Part shown: piece by piece, positions 11,778 to 23,859 of the stretch | Numbering within the stretch: position 1 is the first letter of the stretch | Layout: every line of letters starts with the position of its first letter | Assembly (NCBI RefSeq): GCF_037392515.1 | Contig: NC_090283.1 | Coordinates: forward strand, 31,574,249 to 31,638,248 | Length of the DNA: 64,000 nt | Origin: Haliotis asinina | Taxonomy: Eukaryota; Mollusca; Gastropoda; Lepetellida; Haliotidae | Direction: 5' to 3' | Notes under the pieces: generated by a model | Seen by the model: the letters and a program-made list of their open reading frames with translations, nothing else | Databases searched by the model: none | What the model was told of the DNA's origin: nothing | Made by a program: the position numbers and the translations under genes

Positions 11778-11925
11778 CTATCTGAGTGAGTGAGTGAGTT
11801 TATTTTTTATGCTGTAGTCAGCAATGTTCTATCTTTACGGCAGTGTTGTCTTAATAATCAAATCTGGACCAGACAATCCTGTGATCAACATCATGAGCAT
11901 CGATCGGCGCAATTGGGTAATGAAC
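11778..11925 (-). repeat. Interspersed repeat A, 3' part
   Basis: A GAGTGAGTGAGT start (the tail read backwards) is followed by GTCAGCAATGTTCTATC and TCTGGACCAGACAATCCTGT, ending in CATCGATCGGCGCAATTGGG. Confidence 0.8.
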
Positions 11926-11979
11926 TTTGAAATGAATTTATGCATGCGTGCGTGCCGCTTTCGCCAAATATATAAGATG

Positions 11980-12400
11980 AAACATGTCCATGTGCTACAG
12001 GCGAGCGCTTTACCATGTTTCATGAATAATGTAATTATACTCAAATAGGCAGAGAGATGAATGAGAGCAGATTATGAAATATTTCTTCTTCTCCACAACA
12101 TATGATGGAAGAGACAACAGCCCTGGCTTCATACAGTATTTGTCAGGATCAATCTGGGCTAACCAGCTGATCCAACCAGCACCTTAAACACTAATCTACC
12201 ACGAATATCCCCTTGTGACGTATCGTCTCCAGTGCAGTAATTTTTGTCTATGTATACATATACAACAAAGATTAATTTTGACAATGGAACAGATTCAGTT
12301 AATCAATACTCATAATGAGGTAATCTCTTCATGATGAGCAGAACGTCTGCTGGAAAACATGCATGACCGACATGTAGGACCGAGGAGTAAGATGGGAAAT
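11980..12400. repeat. Duplicated block E, copy 1
   Basis: Homologous to 19610-20010 in the same orientation. Shared landmarks are CCATGTGCTACAGGCGAGCG, TTTACCATGTT, GAGATGAATGAG and TCTGCTGGAAAACA. Both copies lie directly downstream of an inverted repeat-A fragment, so repeat A and block E were probably copied together. Confidence 0.7.
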
Positions 12401-12429
12401 TCACTTACACTTAAGAAAAAAACATTCTA

Positions 12430-12724
12430 ACAACAGAATGGTTGAAGTGAAGTGTGGTACATGACAATGCTGATTTTAAGCGAGGTCTAACTGTACAAAC
12501 ATATATATGGTTTGGGGGTTTGGGGGATGGGGGAGCTCACTCTGCAGTACTACATAATTACATGTGACGTGTGGTCCTAGGGGTAAACAGCAGATCGTCC
12601 AAAGAAATCGACACAAAATGGGACAATATGTTTCAAAGTGCAGAAAAAAGCGTTTTCGAATAGGCAGTTGATAGAAAGTTATGTTGTCTGCCATGTTGAT
12701 ATGGCTAAAGATGAATTAATGATA
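12430..12724. repeat. Duplicated block X, copy 1
   Basis: Very similar to 14448-14792. Shared landmarks include AGAATGGTTGAAGTGAAGTG, AAACATATATATGGTTTGGG, GTGTGGTCCTAGGGGTAAAC and AAAATGGGACAATATGTTTC. A third, eroded copy of the start lies near 20160-20215. Short minus-strand frames in both copies encode a similar ~70-residue string with no recognisable domain. Confidence 0.75.
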
Positions 12725-13588
12725 CTATCATGAAGTGATAATTCATACCAAATTCATTATTAATTGTAACCAATACAAGGAATACATTAGTATTCAAATA
12801 TTAGGAAAATATAAATATAGAATATTAGTTTCATCATGTATCAGTAATAGCTTAGACAAGACTCCTCTCAAAAGTAGTAAAGCTTATCTCACAGAAATTC
12901 TATTGAAAAAGGTATAAGTTATGACCACACAATTTCATAGTTAAAATCCTAGCCTGAGGTAATCAGAACACCACTGTAAGACAAACCATTCACTAAGACA
13001 AGGGTTATGTCTAGACAGGTTAATAAACTGCTTTGATGAGGTAAAGATGCCATCACCTACAATAAAATAACATTATGCAAACACCAGTTAAGGGTCGTTA
13101 AAGATCCAGCCCAGAGTAAGCAATCAAGCATCCAGTAAATGTGCCAACAAGATTAATGTCACTTAGATAATAGGATTAAAAGATTAAGTACTCCCCCTGT
13201 CTGGTCACTGAAGTTGTAATGGTAGGACAAACCCCATTTTGTTTCTTCTGTATTTCATTGGTTATTGTAGGTTACACCCATTTTTGTATCAGTCAGTAAA
13301 TCAGAATCTTTGTATTGTTTCAGTCGTAGTGCAATAGTTTCCATCTCCATGTGTCCATCAGTAGGGTTTAGACTCCCAACACAGGTCAGCTCTAGCCCTC
13401 AGCCCAGAGGGTTGTACCCACTCCCTGTGACCACCCTTATTATTCTATATCTTGTTAATAAAGTTGTAATTAGTTTCTTGTGACTTCGGACTCTTTGCTG
13501 AGTTAATTCTCCCAAGCAGACCAGCATGCCAGTTAGAGTAAGGGATTTCACTGGTACCCTCACTTGGACCAAGACCCGTATCATAACA
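12725..13588. mobile_element. 0.86-kb insertion splitting block X from block Y; possibly LTR-related
   Basis: In the copy at 14.4-14.9 kb, block X (ending GATGATA) is followed at once by CCCCAAACCTTCATTAG. Here the same junction is separated by about 864 bp, so this stretch is probably an insertion. Its right third has an AATAAA signal, then GT/T-rich sequence, and ends near ATCATAACA. That recalls the 3' part of a retroelement LTR, but no paired LTR, internal coding or clean target duplication was seen. Family is left open. Confidence 0.4.
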
Positions 13589-13690
13589 ATAACCCCAAAC
13601 CTTCATTAGCTTAATGATAGATTAATGAAGGAATTTGTTCATAAAGGGCTTCATGCAACTGAAGATAATGAATTATTAACTAATCATAGT
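13589..13690. repeat. Block Y, copy 1, with small inverted repeat
   Basis: Shares CCCCAAACCTTCATTAGCTT and TTCATGCAACTGA with 14793-14865. CTTCATTA and TTAATGAAG form a short hairpin. Confidence 0.65.
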
Positions 13691-13734
13691 AAAACTGACG
13701 ATTAAAGCTTCATTATAGTTTGATATAACCGGGT

Positions 13735-13950
13735 CCAGGGGTGTCAGAAATGGAGACTGCTGCTAGTGTAAGAGGCTACCAACGGATCGGGTGGTCAGAC
13801 TCGCTGACTTGACTGACACATGTCATCGTATCCCAGTATGTGTAGATCGAGGCCCATATCCTCAAAAACTGGATTATTTGGTACAGACATAATTATTTAT
13901 GATGAGGCGAAATGTTGCTCACTGCGCCGTTAAACAACGCACAAGCAGTC
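13735..13950 (+). repeat. Interspersed repeat A, diverged copy
   Basis: The blocks GGATCGGGTGGTCAGACTCG, TGTCATCGTATCCCAGTA and a worn tail TGTTGCTCACTGCGCCGTTA are recognisable. The inner region is strongly diverged. Confidence 0.75.
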
Positions 13951-14447
13951 AGATATACTGGAATGGAAAAGATGACAGATTGTGCCATTATTGCAAATGG
14001 AGGGGATGTGTACATATGTATCAAATGCTAATTATATTGGTAATTTTATTCTTGAACGTGTTACCTTGCATACTGTACCTACTCCTTTTTCAGTATGAAT
14101 GAAGATAATAAAGTAATCTACCACACTGGCTTATTTCTGTATGATGTCTATAGGGTTATCCATGCTGCAAGTTGTGTTACTAGATGGGGGTTTTGTTAGT
14201 AAGACTGCATAAATATAGAAATGCTTACACATTAGTCTCTGGCAATGACATATTTATGAAAAGAATGAATCGTAGTAAATATTTTTTAGGTATAGATTAC
14301 ATTTTCAGCAGTGCTTCCCGTATAATGTTTATCACTACTTTGCTTTGGTTAGAACTTGTGTCCAGAAACTGTCTTAAGAGACAACAAACTGACTTGTGTG
14401 GTCAGGGTCACAAATGACACTGTATCCCAATTGTATTATAACAGAAC

Positions 14448-14792
14448 AGAATGGTTGAAGTGAAGTGTGGTACACGACAATGCTGATTTTATGCGAGGTC
14501 TAACTATACAAACATATATATGGTTTGGGGGTTTGGGGGATGGGGGATGGGGGATGAGGTAGTTCATTCTGCAGTACTAAACAATCACATGTGATGTGTG
14601 GTCCTAGGGGTAAACAACAGAACGTCCAAAGAAATCGCCACAAAATGGGACAATATGTTTCAAAATGCAGAACAAAATACAAAAGAAAAACAAACAAACA
14701 AACAAACAAAAACCAAACGTTTTTGGATAGGCAGTTGACAGAAAGTTATATTGTCTGCCGTGTTGATACAGCTAAAGATGAGTTGATGATAC
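14448..14792. repeat. Duplicated block X, copy 2 (uninterrupted)
   Basis: Copy of 12430-12724 that continues directly into block Y at 14793. It carries small expansions: a triplicated GGGGGAT run near 14535-14555 and an (AAAC)n run near 14690-14712. Confidence 0.75.
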
Positions 14793-14941
14793 CCCCAAAC
14801 CTTCATTAGCTTAATGAAGGTTTAATAAAGGGATTCATTTATAAAGATTCCATGCAACTGATTGCATTGATCAATGCTCTTGATATCAATCATTGGTTTG
14901 TGTGGTTCAAACACAGTTATTTACAGACCACGGTGATATAC

Positions 14942-14991
<50 letters not shown>
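14942..14991. repeat. (CAGA)n microsatellite, 3' tail of the LINE
   Basis: About twelve CAGA units. Read on the minus strand this is (TCTG)n directly after the 3' end of the LINE at 15-18.9 kb. The plus-strand LINE at 40-41.5 kb ends in the same kind of tail, so it belongs to the element rather than to the site. Confidence 0.85.
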
Positions 14992-14992
<1 letters not shown>

Positions 14993-17900
14993 TATTATTC
15001 AGTATAAAGGCCAAAGGCCCATAATACCAAAAAGTAGATTTGTTGAGATAAGCGCACATAAAATTGATAGGATTTATGTTTTCAGGATTACAGTTCTAGT
15101 TTCAAATACATATTTCAGAAATTTACAGACATTTATGATATTTTTTTCTTTAGTGTTAAGTATGTGCATTAAATTTTGTTTGCTGACATTGCCATACAAA
15201 AATGGAGTGATGAACCTATTTCTAGCATCATTATATAATTTACAATCCAGCAGGACATGTTTTTCATCTTCGATACATTTCAAATTTTCTGCTTTACAGT
15301 ACAAACAAACTCTGTCAGCCACTGGAATGTCATTATATCTTCCTGCTTCTATACCTAACCCAAAATTGCTGCACCTAAACTTTGCTAGAAGAGATTTTAG
15401 ATAGGGAGAGATTGATAATGATAGGTAGCTTTCTACATGCAGTAATGATTTAAAGTGTTTGTAGGCAAATGAATCTGAAAGGTTATGAACATTAGCAGAC
15501 CATGATTGTTTGAGGTTATCAGAGAGCCGAAGTTAAAATTGCTGCATAAATGCTTTGCTATCACCGACATCCTGTGTGATCCATACAAACCTAAAACTGA
15601 GGGTAAAAAGGATATTTTTTTATATTTGTAGCCCATGTGCTCCTACCTAGATCATGAAGAGATTTCAACACATCATAACACTGAAATGGGAGTCGATGTG
15701 ATTTTAACTGTATTAACCTACACCAATATTTAACTGCTCTAGGCATATAATTATATTGTAATGGAAGCCTGCCACATTCCCCTACCATTAACATTTCTGC
15801 CAACTCTAAGGTATTTTCTGCAAATCTTAATCTGGAGGCCTTCAATAATTTTACAATATGATGTTCCCCAAACCTCAGATCCACAGCACACTATAGGCAG
15901 AATGACAGAATCGAACAACTTAAAGATGTTCTGAGCTGACAGATTACCAAAATTTCTTTGAAACGAGTAGATAGTGCTTTATTGCCTTGAGAGAGGAGGC
16001 GATGTTGTGCCTTAGTCCATGACAGCCTGGGAGTGAAATAAAAACTATGCCAAGATACCTATGAAATGGCACGACTTCAATTTGTTTACCCTCAAAGAAC
16101 CAGTTTTCATAGTGCCTTTAATATCCTGACTTTCGAAGCAAAATAATCTTTGTTTTTTCCAAATTAATCCTCATACCAGTATGCCTGCAGAATATCTCTA
16201 GTGCATTAAGTTTCTTCCGTAATTGAAGTGCAGTATCTGCAACTCCTGACACATCATCAGCAAACATTAATGCATAGAGATTATCAACATTAACATTGAT
16301 GTCAACACCTTTTCCTAAAACTGAAAAGAGCTTATTGATGAAGATAATGAATACTGGTAGTTGGGCACTCAAGATGCATCCTTGACGGGTGCCTTGATTG
16401 AAAGTATCAGTGAGACCATTTAAAGTCCTAATACAGGCTACCAATTCTGAGTACATGGACACTAAGACATCATAGAATTTGCCAGTTATTCCAACATCCT
16501 TTAGACAATCAAATAAAACTTTATGATTAATTGTATCCAATGCTTTTGCAAAATCTATAAAAACACAATAAAACCTTCCCCTTTTTTATGAGCATGTACA
16601 ACAGCATTCAATGAAAAAATATGGTCAACAGTGCTGAATCAGGCCAATGGTATTATTACTCTCACACCACTTCTGCAGCCTAGATGTTAGGATGCAAGTA
16701 AACACTTTACGCAGTGAATCCATAAGAGAGATGCCCCTATAATTACTGGGGTCTTGTTTTAATCCTGACTTGAAGTAAGGGCATGTTATACATATACCCC
16801 ACACAACTGGGAAATTGCCTGTAGTAAGTATTTGGTTACAAAGCAACGTAAGATGATGAACAGAATATGGTTTTGATGTTTTAATAATTTCAGATGCTAT
16901 ACCATCAGGTCCGGGAGATTTATTGTTTTTCAGTTTGTCAGTGTTATGGCACACTTCCTGTTCTGTAATGTTATCATTTAAGCCATCATCACACACAGTA
17001 TCACACACTGCATCTGCAGTGTCACATGAGAGTAACTGTAAGTCTTGATCACAAGTCAGCAGAGAGGAGAATTGTTTCACCCAGTCACATCGGTCAATAT
17101 TAACATTAATAACAGGAGTTTTCCTAGTACACTTACGGAATTGCCAAAATATTTTAGGGTCATTCCTGGCTTCTACAAGTTTGTGTTGTTTGTGTTCATA
17201 ATATTATCTCTTCTTCTCTTTAAACAGGCATTTCAGTGATGATCTCAACGATTTGAATATATAAAAATCATCACCATAGTCTCTGTGAGCTCTAAGAGCA
17301 GCATATTTCTTACGTTTAAGTACTTCTAATTCTTGGTCCCACTATGGAGGCTGGGTTTGGAATTTCCTTGTGTTAGGCTTATATATTTTTTTGCCAAAAT
17401 CAGCAGACTGGTAAAAAATGTTTGTGATAGCTAGTATTGCTGAGTCAATTTTGTTACTTATCTTATCGCACAGGGATTCTTGTTCAGTTTCCATTATGCC
17501 TTTAAAGTTACTAATGAAATTTTCAGAGGAATCCTGGTTCCAAACAAACTCTATCCAGTCATGTGAAGTCTGTTCCTGTACAGTGGTGCTAGGATGTAGT
17601 CTGGCGTCTGTTTGTATATCATCATCAGTAATATGTTCACAGTCACATGTTGAGTGGAAGCCAGCTGTGTTTAATGAACATACTATTGGGAAATGATTTG
17701 AGTAATCAGCATCTTCAACTTTAAAATCGCTTATGTACGGAAATAACTTAGCTGAAGCTATATCGTATAATCCACAACACTTGAACCAGGTGAATTCTCC
17801 ATGTTTATCTGCAAACAGTCTACCATTCAAAATATGTATACCAAAGCTTCTACATACTTCTGCAAGTTTTTTCCATAATTATTGAGATATTGGTCTTTAT

Positions 17901-18935
17901 TGGATCTGGGGGTGTCGAAGACATTACTTGGGTAGTCAACTATGTCATGTTGAATAAAATCGATATTATCATTAGGGATATAGCCATAAGATCTTTGGTT
18001 CTTGCGTTTAGGTCTCCTGCTGAAACTATAGTCTTATCTGGGTGGTCTGAAGAAATAATATGGAGGCATTCTGCAAGATAGTCGAGACCATTACAGTCCC
18101 TGTTTCTATAAATTGGTGAATTTTCTGGGGATATGTAGGTAAAGAACAGTGTGACATCATTTTCCCAGTTCCACAGTGTGCTGTTTAGGAGGAATATGAT
18201 AGAGTTGGTATATTCTTGACATGTAACCTTTACTGATTAAATCATCCTTAATAAGAACTGACGGTCCTCCACTGTGTCTACCAAACCGTTTACTTTTGTC
18301 TCTGACACAGTTCTCAATGGTAAATCCCTTTTGAAAATCACTGAATTCCGAGTTTGTCCTCACGAATGATTCAAGAACAGCAACAATGTCATATCTTTTG
18401 ATAAACGTTTTCAACTCACTGCATTGTTGGTATTCATTCAGCCCCTCTGTGTTCCACGAAAGAATATCCAGTGAACCATGGCCTTTGCATCACATCTGTG
18501 TAGTGTTGTTTGCCTGTTGGGAGTGGCCTCCCTTGACGAATCTGTACTTCCGGGTCCAAACATTGCGCTCTCGTGATCCGCCCACTTTGGGCTGTTATTG
18601 TGTTGCGTTGATGGACTTACTCTCACGATAGATTTTGAGTTCCTGTCATACTTGAAGACTTCACCATCAACGATGAGCTTGTTCAGTCTCACTTTGGGTC
18701 GTTTCCTAGCTTTCTGTGCCTTTGTAAACCAGTTGGACAGAGCACGCCTGTCCTCCCGGATATATTGCAGGAAATCTTCATTCACTCGGTGTTGTAAGTC
18801 CTTGTGTAACATCTCTCTCGCCTGTCTATAGACCTTTGCAACGTGAGGGAATCCGCCCTTGCTTGAGCAAAAAACAAAATAAACAAACAAAAACAAAATA
18901 TGGAAACACCCGCATCCTGTTCCTTTTTTCATGAT
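14992..18935 (-). mobile_element. Decayed non-LTR retrotransposon (LINE) with APE endonuclease and reverse transcriptase
   Basis: Read on the minus strand: an ORF1-like or linker piece lies at 18438-18932. The endonuclease follows (18414 down to about 17342) and includes an AGDLNARTKD motif near 18010. Reverse transcriptase starts at 17080-16625 with NNKSPGPDGIASEIIK and DPSNYRGISL. Palm motif A, FIDFAKALDTI, lies near 16540-16570, and motif C, FADDV, near 16255. The C-terminal zinc-knuckle-like piece CLYCKAE...HVLLDC lies at 15322-15074. The frame changes several times and there are internal stops, so it is dead. The motifs fit the CR1/Jockey-like superfamily; the exact clade is not decided. 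The tail is the (TCTG)n run at 14942-14991. Confidence 0.9.
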
Positions 18936-19359
18936 GATCCAGTGTTAGGGGTCAGTGACAGGGGGAAGGGGGCGCTGGGGTAAATTGACAAGCCTGCTGT
19001 CTGTGTCCTAACGCCAGCCTCCTTCAACTCAACAGTTTGAATAACACCAGTCTTGTCACTTTCCTCCCTAAAGTAATTTCTAATTCACTCTTCAGATGTA
19101 AGATCAAGCTGCCCTGTAGCTTATTTTTGTCAGTGACAGAATTAGTCTCACCAGGACATGTCAACAACGACGAGGTTGTCACATGTTAAAAAAATTTTCC
19201 TATAATATGTCAGCATGACAATGCAGCGCTGACGGGAGATGGGAAACATATAAACAGATGTGCAGTCTTATTCAATTTAAAATGATTGCTTGTTTGCTTT
19301 CTGTTGGCTGTTGCACGCAGCACTCAGCATTAGTTCAGCCGTAGCCACATGAAGGACGC

Positions 19360-19475
19360 AGGTTGATGATCATGCTATGGATCACTGGATTGTCTGGTCC
19401 ACATTCGATTATTTACTGACAGACACCATATAGGTGGAACATTGCTGAGTGCGGCGTACAGTCCACCCATTCAGT
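19360..19475 (+). repeat. Interspersed repeat A, 3' part
   Basis: Begins at ATGATCATGCTATGGATCAC and ends in GGAACATTGCTGAGTGCGGC. Confidence 0.8.
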
Positions 19476-19479
19476 TAGT

Positions 19480-19605
19480 TCACCTATATGGCGGCAGCCT
19501 GTACCAGACAATCCAGTGATGATGAACATCATAAGCATCGATCTCTGCAGTATTGGGATACGATACCAATGAATCAGTCGACTCAGCTGGCCGTTAGTTA
19601 GTCAG
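19480..19605 (-). repeat. Interspersed repeat A, inverted neighbour copy
   Basis: TATATGGCGGCAGCCTGTAC, CCAGACAATCCAGTGATGAT and TATTGGGATACGATACC read backwards along repeat A. Same tail-to-tail arrangement and same downstream block E as at 11.3-12.4 kb. Confidence 0.75.
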
Positions 19606-19609
19606 TGAA

Positions 19610-20010
19610 ATATATCCATGTGCTACAGGCGAGCGGTTTACCATGTTCTGTGGAGAATGGAATTAGAATGAATGGGTAAGGAGATGAATGAGCGCGGATT
19701 ATTAAATATGTTTCTCCTCAAGCGACATATGAGGGAGGGGACAACAATTTTGGCTTCACACAGTGCTGTGAGGATCAGTCTAGGCGTCTAAGTGGTTGAT
19801 GCAGTCAAGTCTAACAAGTCTACTATGACCGTCATCTTGAGACGTATGTCTTATGTGCAGCAACTCTCCTTGATTGATAAATATATACAAACAACAAAGA
19901 TTAGCTTTGACAACAAAATAGATTCAGTTTAATCAACACTTATATCGAGATACACTATTCTTGATCAGCAGAACTTCTGCTGGAAAACAAGTATGATCGG
20001 CATGTGTGAT
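19610..20010. repeat. Duplicated block E, copy 2
   Basis: Counterpart of 11980-12400; see that entry for shared landmarks. Identity is moderate with small gaps. Confidence 0.7.
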
Positions 20011-20075
20011 CGACATGTGTGATCGGCATGTGTGATCGAAATGTGTGATCGGCATGTGTGATCGACATGAAAGAT
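19993..20075. repeat. 13-bp minisatellite
   Basis: About six tandem units close to GATCGGCATGTGT, with GATCGACATGTGT variants alternating. Block E copy 1 has a single GACCGACATG here, so the array expanded after duplication. Confidence 0.85.
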
Positions 20076-20299
20076 CGGAATTTCAACACCTTACCTACAG
20101 ACAAATAACAACTTAGCAGCAGAACACAAAGAAATTGCATATTATAGCTATACCGGCTGGTATATTTAATGGTGCAGTATGGTACATGTCAGTGTTCATT
20201 TTATGTGATTGGTATTAATTTCAAGTTCAGGGAACATAACCACCACACCAACCCCGAACCCCACAAATTATCCAGCCTAAATCTTGGATACGATGACAT

Positions 20300-20725
20300 G
20301 AGTCAAGTTAGTGAGTGAGTGAATGTTGTCTGTGCCAGTCATCAGATCCTCGTAAAAGAAAAAAACAAAAAAACAAAAACAAAAACAAAAACAATAACAA
20401 AAAACAATTCCTGAGTGAGTCAGTGTTATTGTTGCAGACACACATGTGGATGGTGCTCTGCTACAGAAAACTGTAAGGTTGAGTGACTGAGAAAGAATGT
20501 TTTTCGGCTGGATGCAATAAACCAGCGAGAGAATGAGTGAGTGGTGTGGCCCATCAAACCAGTGGTCGAGTGAGGTGAGGTGAGGTGATTGGCACAGATA
20601 GTGGCCAGCTGAAGGACGTTGTACAAGCAAACCAGTGTGTGAGTGACTGAATGCGTGAGTGAGCGACTTAGTAAGAGTTGCTTCCGCTAGGACCAGCAGT
20701 GGTCGAGTGAGTGAGCATCATTTCG
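20300..20725. repeat. Scattered (TGAG)n and A-rich low-complexity stretch
   Basis: Many short GAGTGAGT-type runs separated by unique sequence, plus an (AAAAAC)n run at 20358-20405. Reading frames here are low-complexity and not called. Confidence 0.6.
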
Positions 20726-23700
20726 TCCTGAGGAAGGATAGTATAGTATATATTGTTGGATGTCGTACATCTTGAGATCGTTGTGAAGAAGGAAAGTTTA
20801 TGATCAGAATATTGTCCATGCAGCTTACTGTTAATGCCAATCTTTCAGAACAGGTATCCTTCACATTTGAACAGGATTCTTATTTCAAGAGTGAAATGAC
20901 AAAACGATATAGCAATATACCTATACATGACTTCCTGAAATGTTACGTTTCATTTTTCCTATACATGACTTCCTGAAATGTTACGTTTCATTTCACGCTA
21001 AGCTGCTGTGAAACATTAGATGATATTAGATGGTATTTAGTAGCGGTTGGTACCCTCACCTATAGAACCGCATAGAGATAGAATTATTTGCGAGAAATTA
21101 CTGTGTGGAATTAAAGAGTACAAACAGTGTCCACCTCCAGTGCTTTTACAATGAGTGAGTGAGTGAGTTGCGTTTTTCACTTGAAGTGCACATTCAATAC
21201 CCCACTAGGGGAAGCCTTGACGTCATGTTTGAATTTAACAAGAGCTGCCTTATATAAGGAAAATGATGCACTAATTTTGAAATTATTTTGGATATATGGA
21301 AAGGTCCCAGGATGTTACTAAAAGTTTTGGCATTATGTATTCTTACACACTAGTATGAAGTAGTAGTAGTAGTTGGAAAGTGAAAGTCCTACTTTTCTAA
21401 GAATACGAGGTAGGGACATCAAAGAGGTGGTAGAATGGGTACTGTCAAATGTAAACACTATCGTGTTACCGTCATTAACACCCATAATGTAAAGGTTTCA
21501 GTTGCTTGTGGCTGATATCCATTGTTCATACAGGATATGAAATGATCTGCTTCTAATGCCATCTAATAGACCTCAATATAGGGCCTACGAAATGGTAACT
21601 AATCTTGATTCAGTAGGTAGGCAGAACTAGGGAAGTAATTTAAAAAAATATTCTGTTAAGTTCAGGTCTTGGCTGTGCTTAGGTTTACGGGAAGGTTTCA
21701 TGTAGAGGTAGTCTTCTTACCACTTTCCAACCTGAGGGAAAGATATGTGCAGTCAATAACGGACAAGAACATTAACATCTAGCACAAGATATGATTGTTA
21801 TCAAGAATCATATTAATAGACTCGGCCTCGTGTACAGATGCTTCTGACTTTCCTGGTACTCCAGTCGTTCAAGGCGTTCAAATACCTTGATTCGGAACGC
21901 AAGCCAATGATCTAAGTAGCCCGAGCTATATCTATTGTTAAATCTTTGTGCATTGAATGAAGAGATATGACTAAAATTCAAGTACCTTACATTTCCCTCT
22001 TCATAATTTGATCTACCCATTCACCAAGCATGTCTGAGCAACATGTACACATTGTGCAGTACAAAGTACAGGCCGAAAGCACAGTGGTATTATTGTAATT
22101 GAGACACCGATATTTATTGAAGTTTTACTTTTAAGGTTTAAAACTATTTTCCAGTTTTGGACGCTCACTCTATTTCTCTGTGTCTTCATTTGTGCCAGTC
22201 AGTTGAGGATTTCTTTCATTAGCTTCAAAGTTTCAGACGAATTTTTATGCAAACTCAGATCCCTGTACCACTGAAAGGAGCTTTTACATGTTCATTCAAA
22301 CAGACGAAACAATGCGGTTAAATGAGTAACAATACAAGTGGACTCTGGCAATTCAGGAGGACTGTGTGTCGTACAAATGCAATATTGTGAATGCCGCATT
22401 AAATCACAATTGAGAAAATATCTAGTACAATCCGTTTTTAATATTAGAAAGAATGAAGTGTAATGCAATGATTTTTAAACTTATGCATTCAATCTTTAAA
22501 CAAAAGATCAATACTGTATGCTTGTACTTCTTAAGTAGACTAACATTGGGAGTTTCCACAGGTTGTTGGTACGGGTCAAGGGAGAAGTGAGAGGGGAAGG
22601 TTAATGCTCGGTACGTGGTTACTCATTGCTACAAGAGCGTTCGCGAGTTAGCATAGTAGTCATCGTGACTCACTAACTACTCCGGTCGTGGACTGTACAT
22701 GCGACATCGCAACATTTTCCAATGAACGCATGTGCTGAGGCGTACACTGATTCATTACACATACTTACTGAAATGAGCATCTGCTCAAGAATGAAACCTC
22801 ATACACAAAGGTTTGTTTGCTTGTTAACTTCATTAATATCTTGTTGATAACTGAAGGGCCTGGTCAGTTACATTCAGCACATTAGTTTTTACTTTCACAG
22901 TCTAAGCTGGAATGGCACCTGGAGTTACAGGGAACTTTAGCTGTGAAACACTTACACCTGCTTGTTTGACACCTGTTACTATCAGCACAGCAACATCACG
23001 CCAAACCATGGCCACCAGAATTTGACTTACTTTGCACTACAGCTCTGCGAGAAACGTCACTGTCAGTACACGTCAGATGTCACATGTAATAGTAATGGGG
23101 AATAGGACTAGGAATAGGAATAGGAATAGGAATAGTCAGCTTATATAGCACCCACATCCAGGCACAATGCCTGCTCACAGCACAAGGTACATTTGCATAG
23201 TCGGTCATTGAAGACCATTCTACTATCTGAAAGTTTTCAGGTCCCTGGGGAGTATACAGCCATGGCGCCTGTTAGGTGCAAGAAACTAAACATTGCCATT
23301 GCCATCAGATCATCACGGGTATCATTACAAAATTTCAATAAATATACATAATTAATGACAAATTTACATATTTACTGATTATACGCATTCACTGTAATAT
23401 ATTGGAATGGAGAAAAAAACACTTCACAGATGGTTGGCAGGTTGCCAGACTTGGCACTCCTATAGCGATGCCATCCGTCCAACATGACTCAAATATCAGA
23501 TCAATCCAAGCCGAACAGATTTCTCAATACAGGTTACAAGAGGATATATGTGGGGTTCAAATTGTTTAAGAAATATCAACGAAATTTCAATGAAATTTCA
23601 ACGAAAAGGGCACTTTACAGATGGTCGGCAGGTTGGCAAGTGTACAGTCTATCTGACCACTTGACCACTTCTACAGTATAAACTAAAAGCTACACAAAAT

Positions 23701-23855
23701 TTATGCCTGACAGCATGTATATACACACGGTTGTCTGTTTGACTACTCGACCATTTCTACAGCATTAACTGGAAGCTATACAAATCTTCCCTTAACAGCG
23801 CGTATCTGGACAGTCTACAGTCTGTTTGAACAGAGGTGGTTTGTTTAGGCATGTG
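20726..23855. other. Intergenic, no gene recognised
   Basis: Two exact copies of a 36-38 bp sequence (starting CCTATACATGACTTCCTGAA) lie in tandem at 20920-20994. A (GGAATA)n microsatellite lies at 23098-23136. Imperfect duplications around CACTT(C/T)ACAGATGGT occur at about 23422 and 23610. No exon with recognisable protein similarity or convincing splice sites was seen. Confidence 0.4.
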
Positions 23856-23859
23856 CTAA

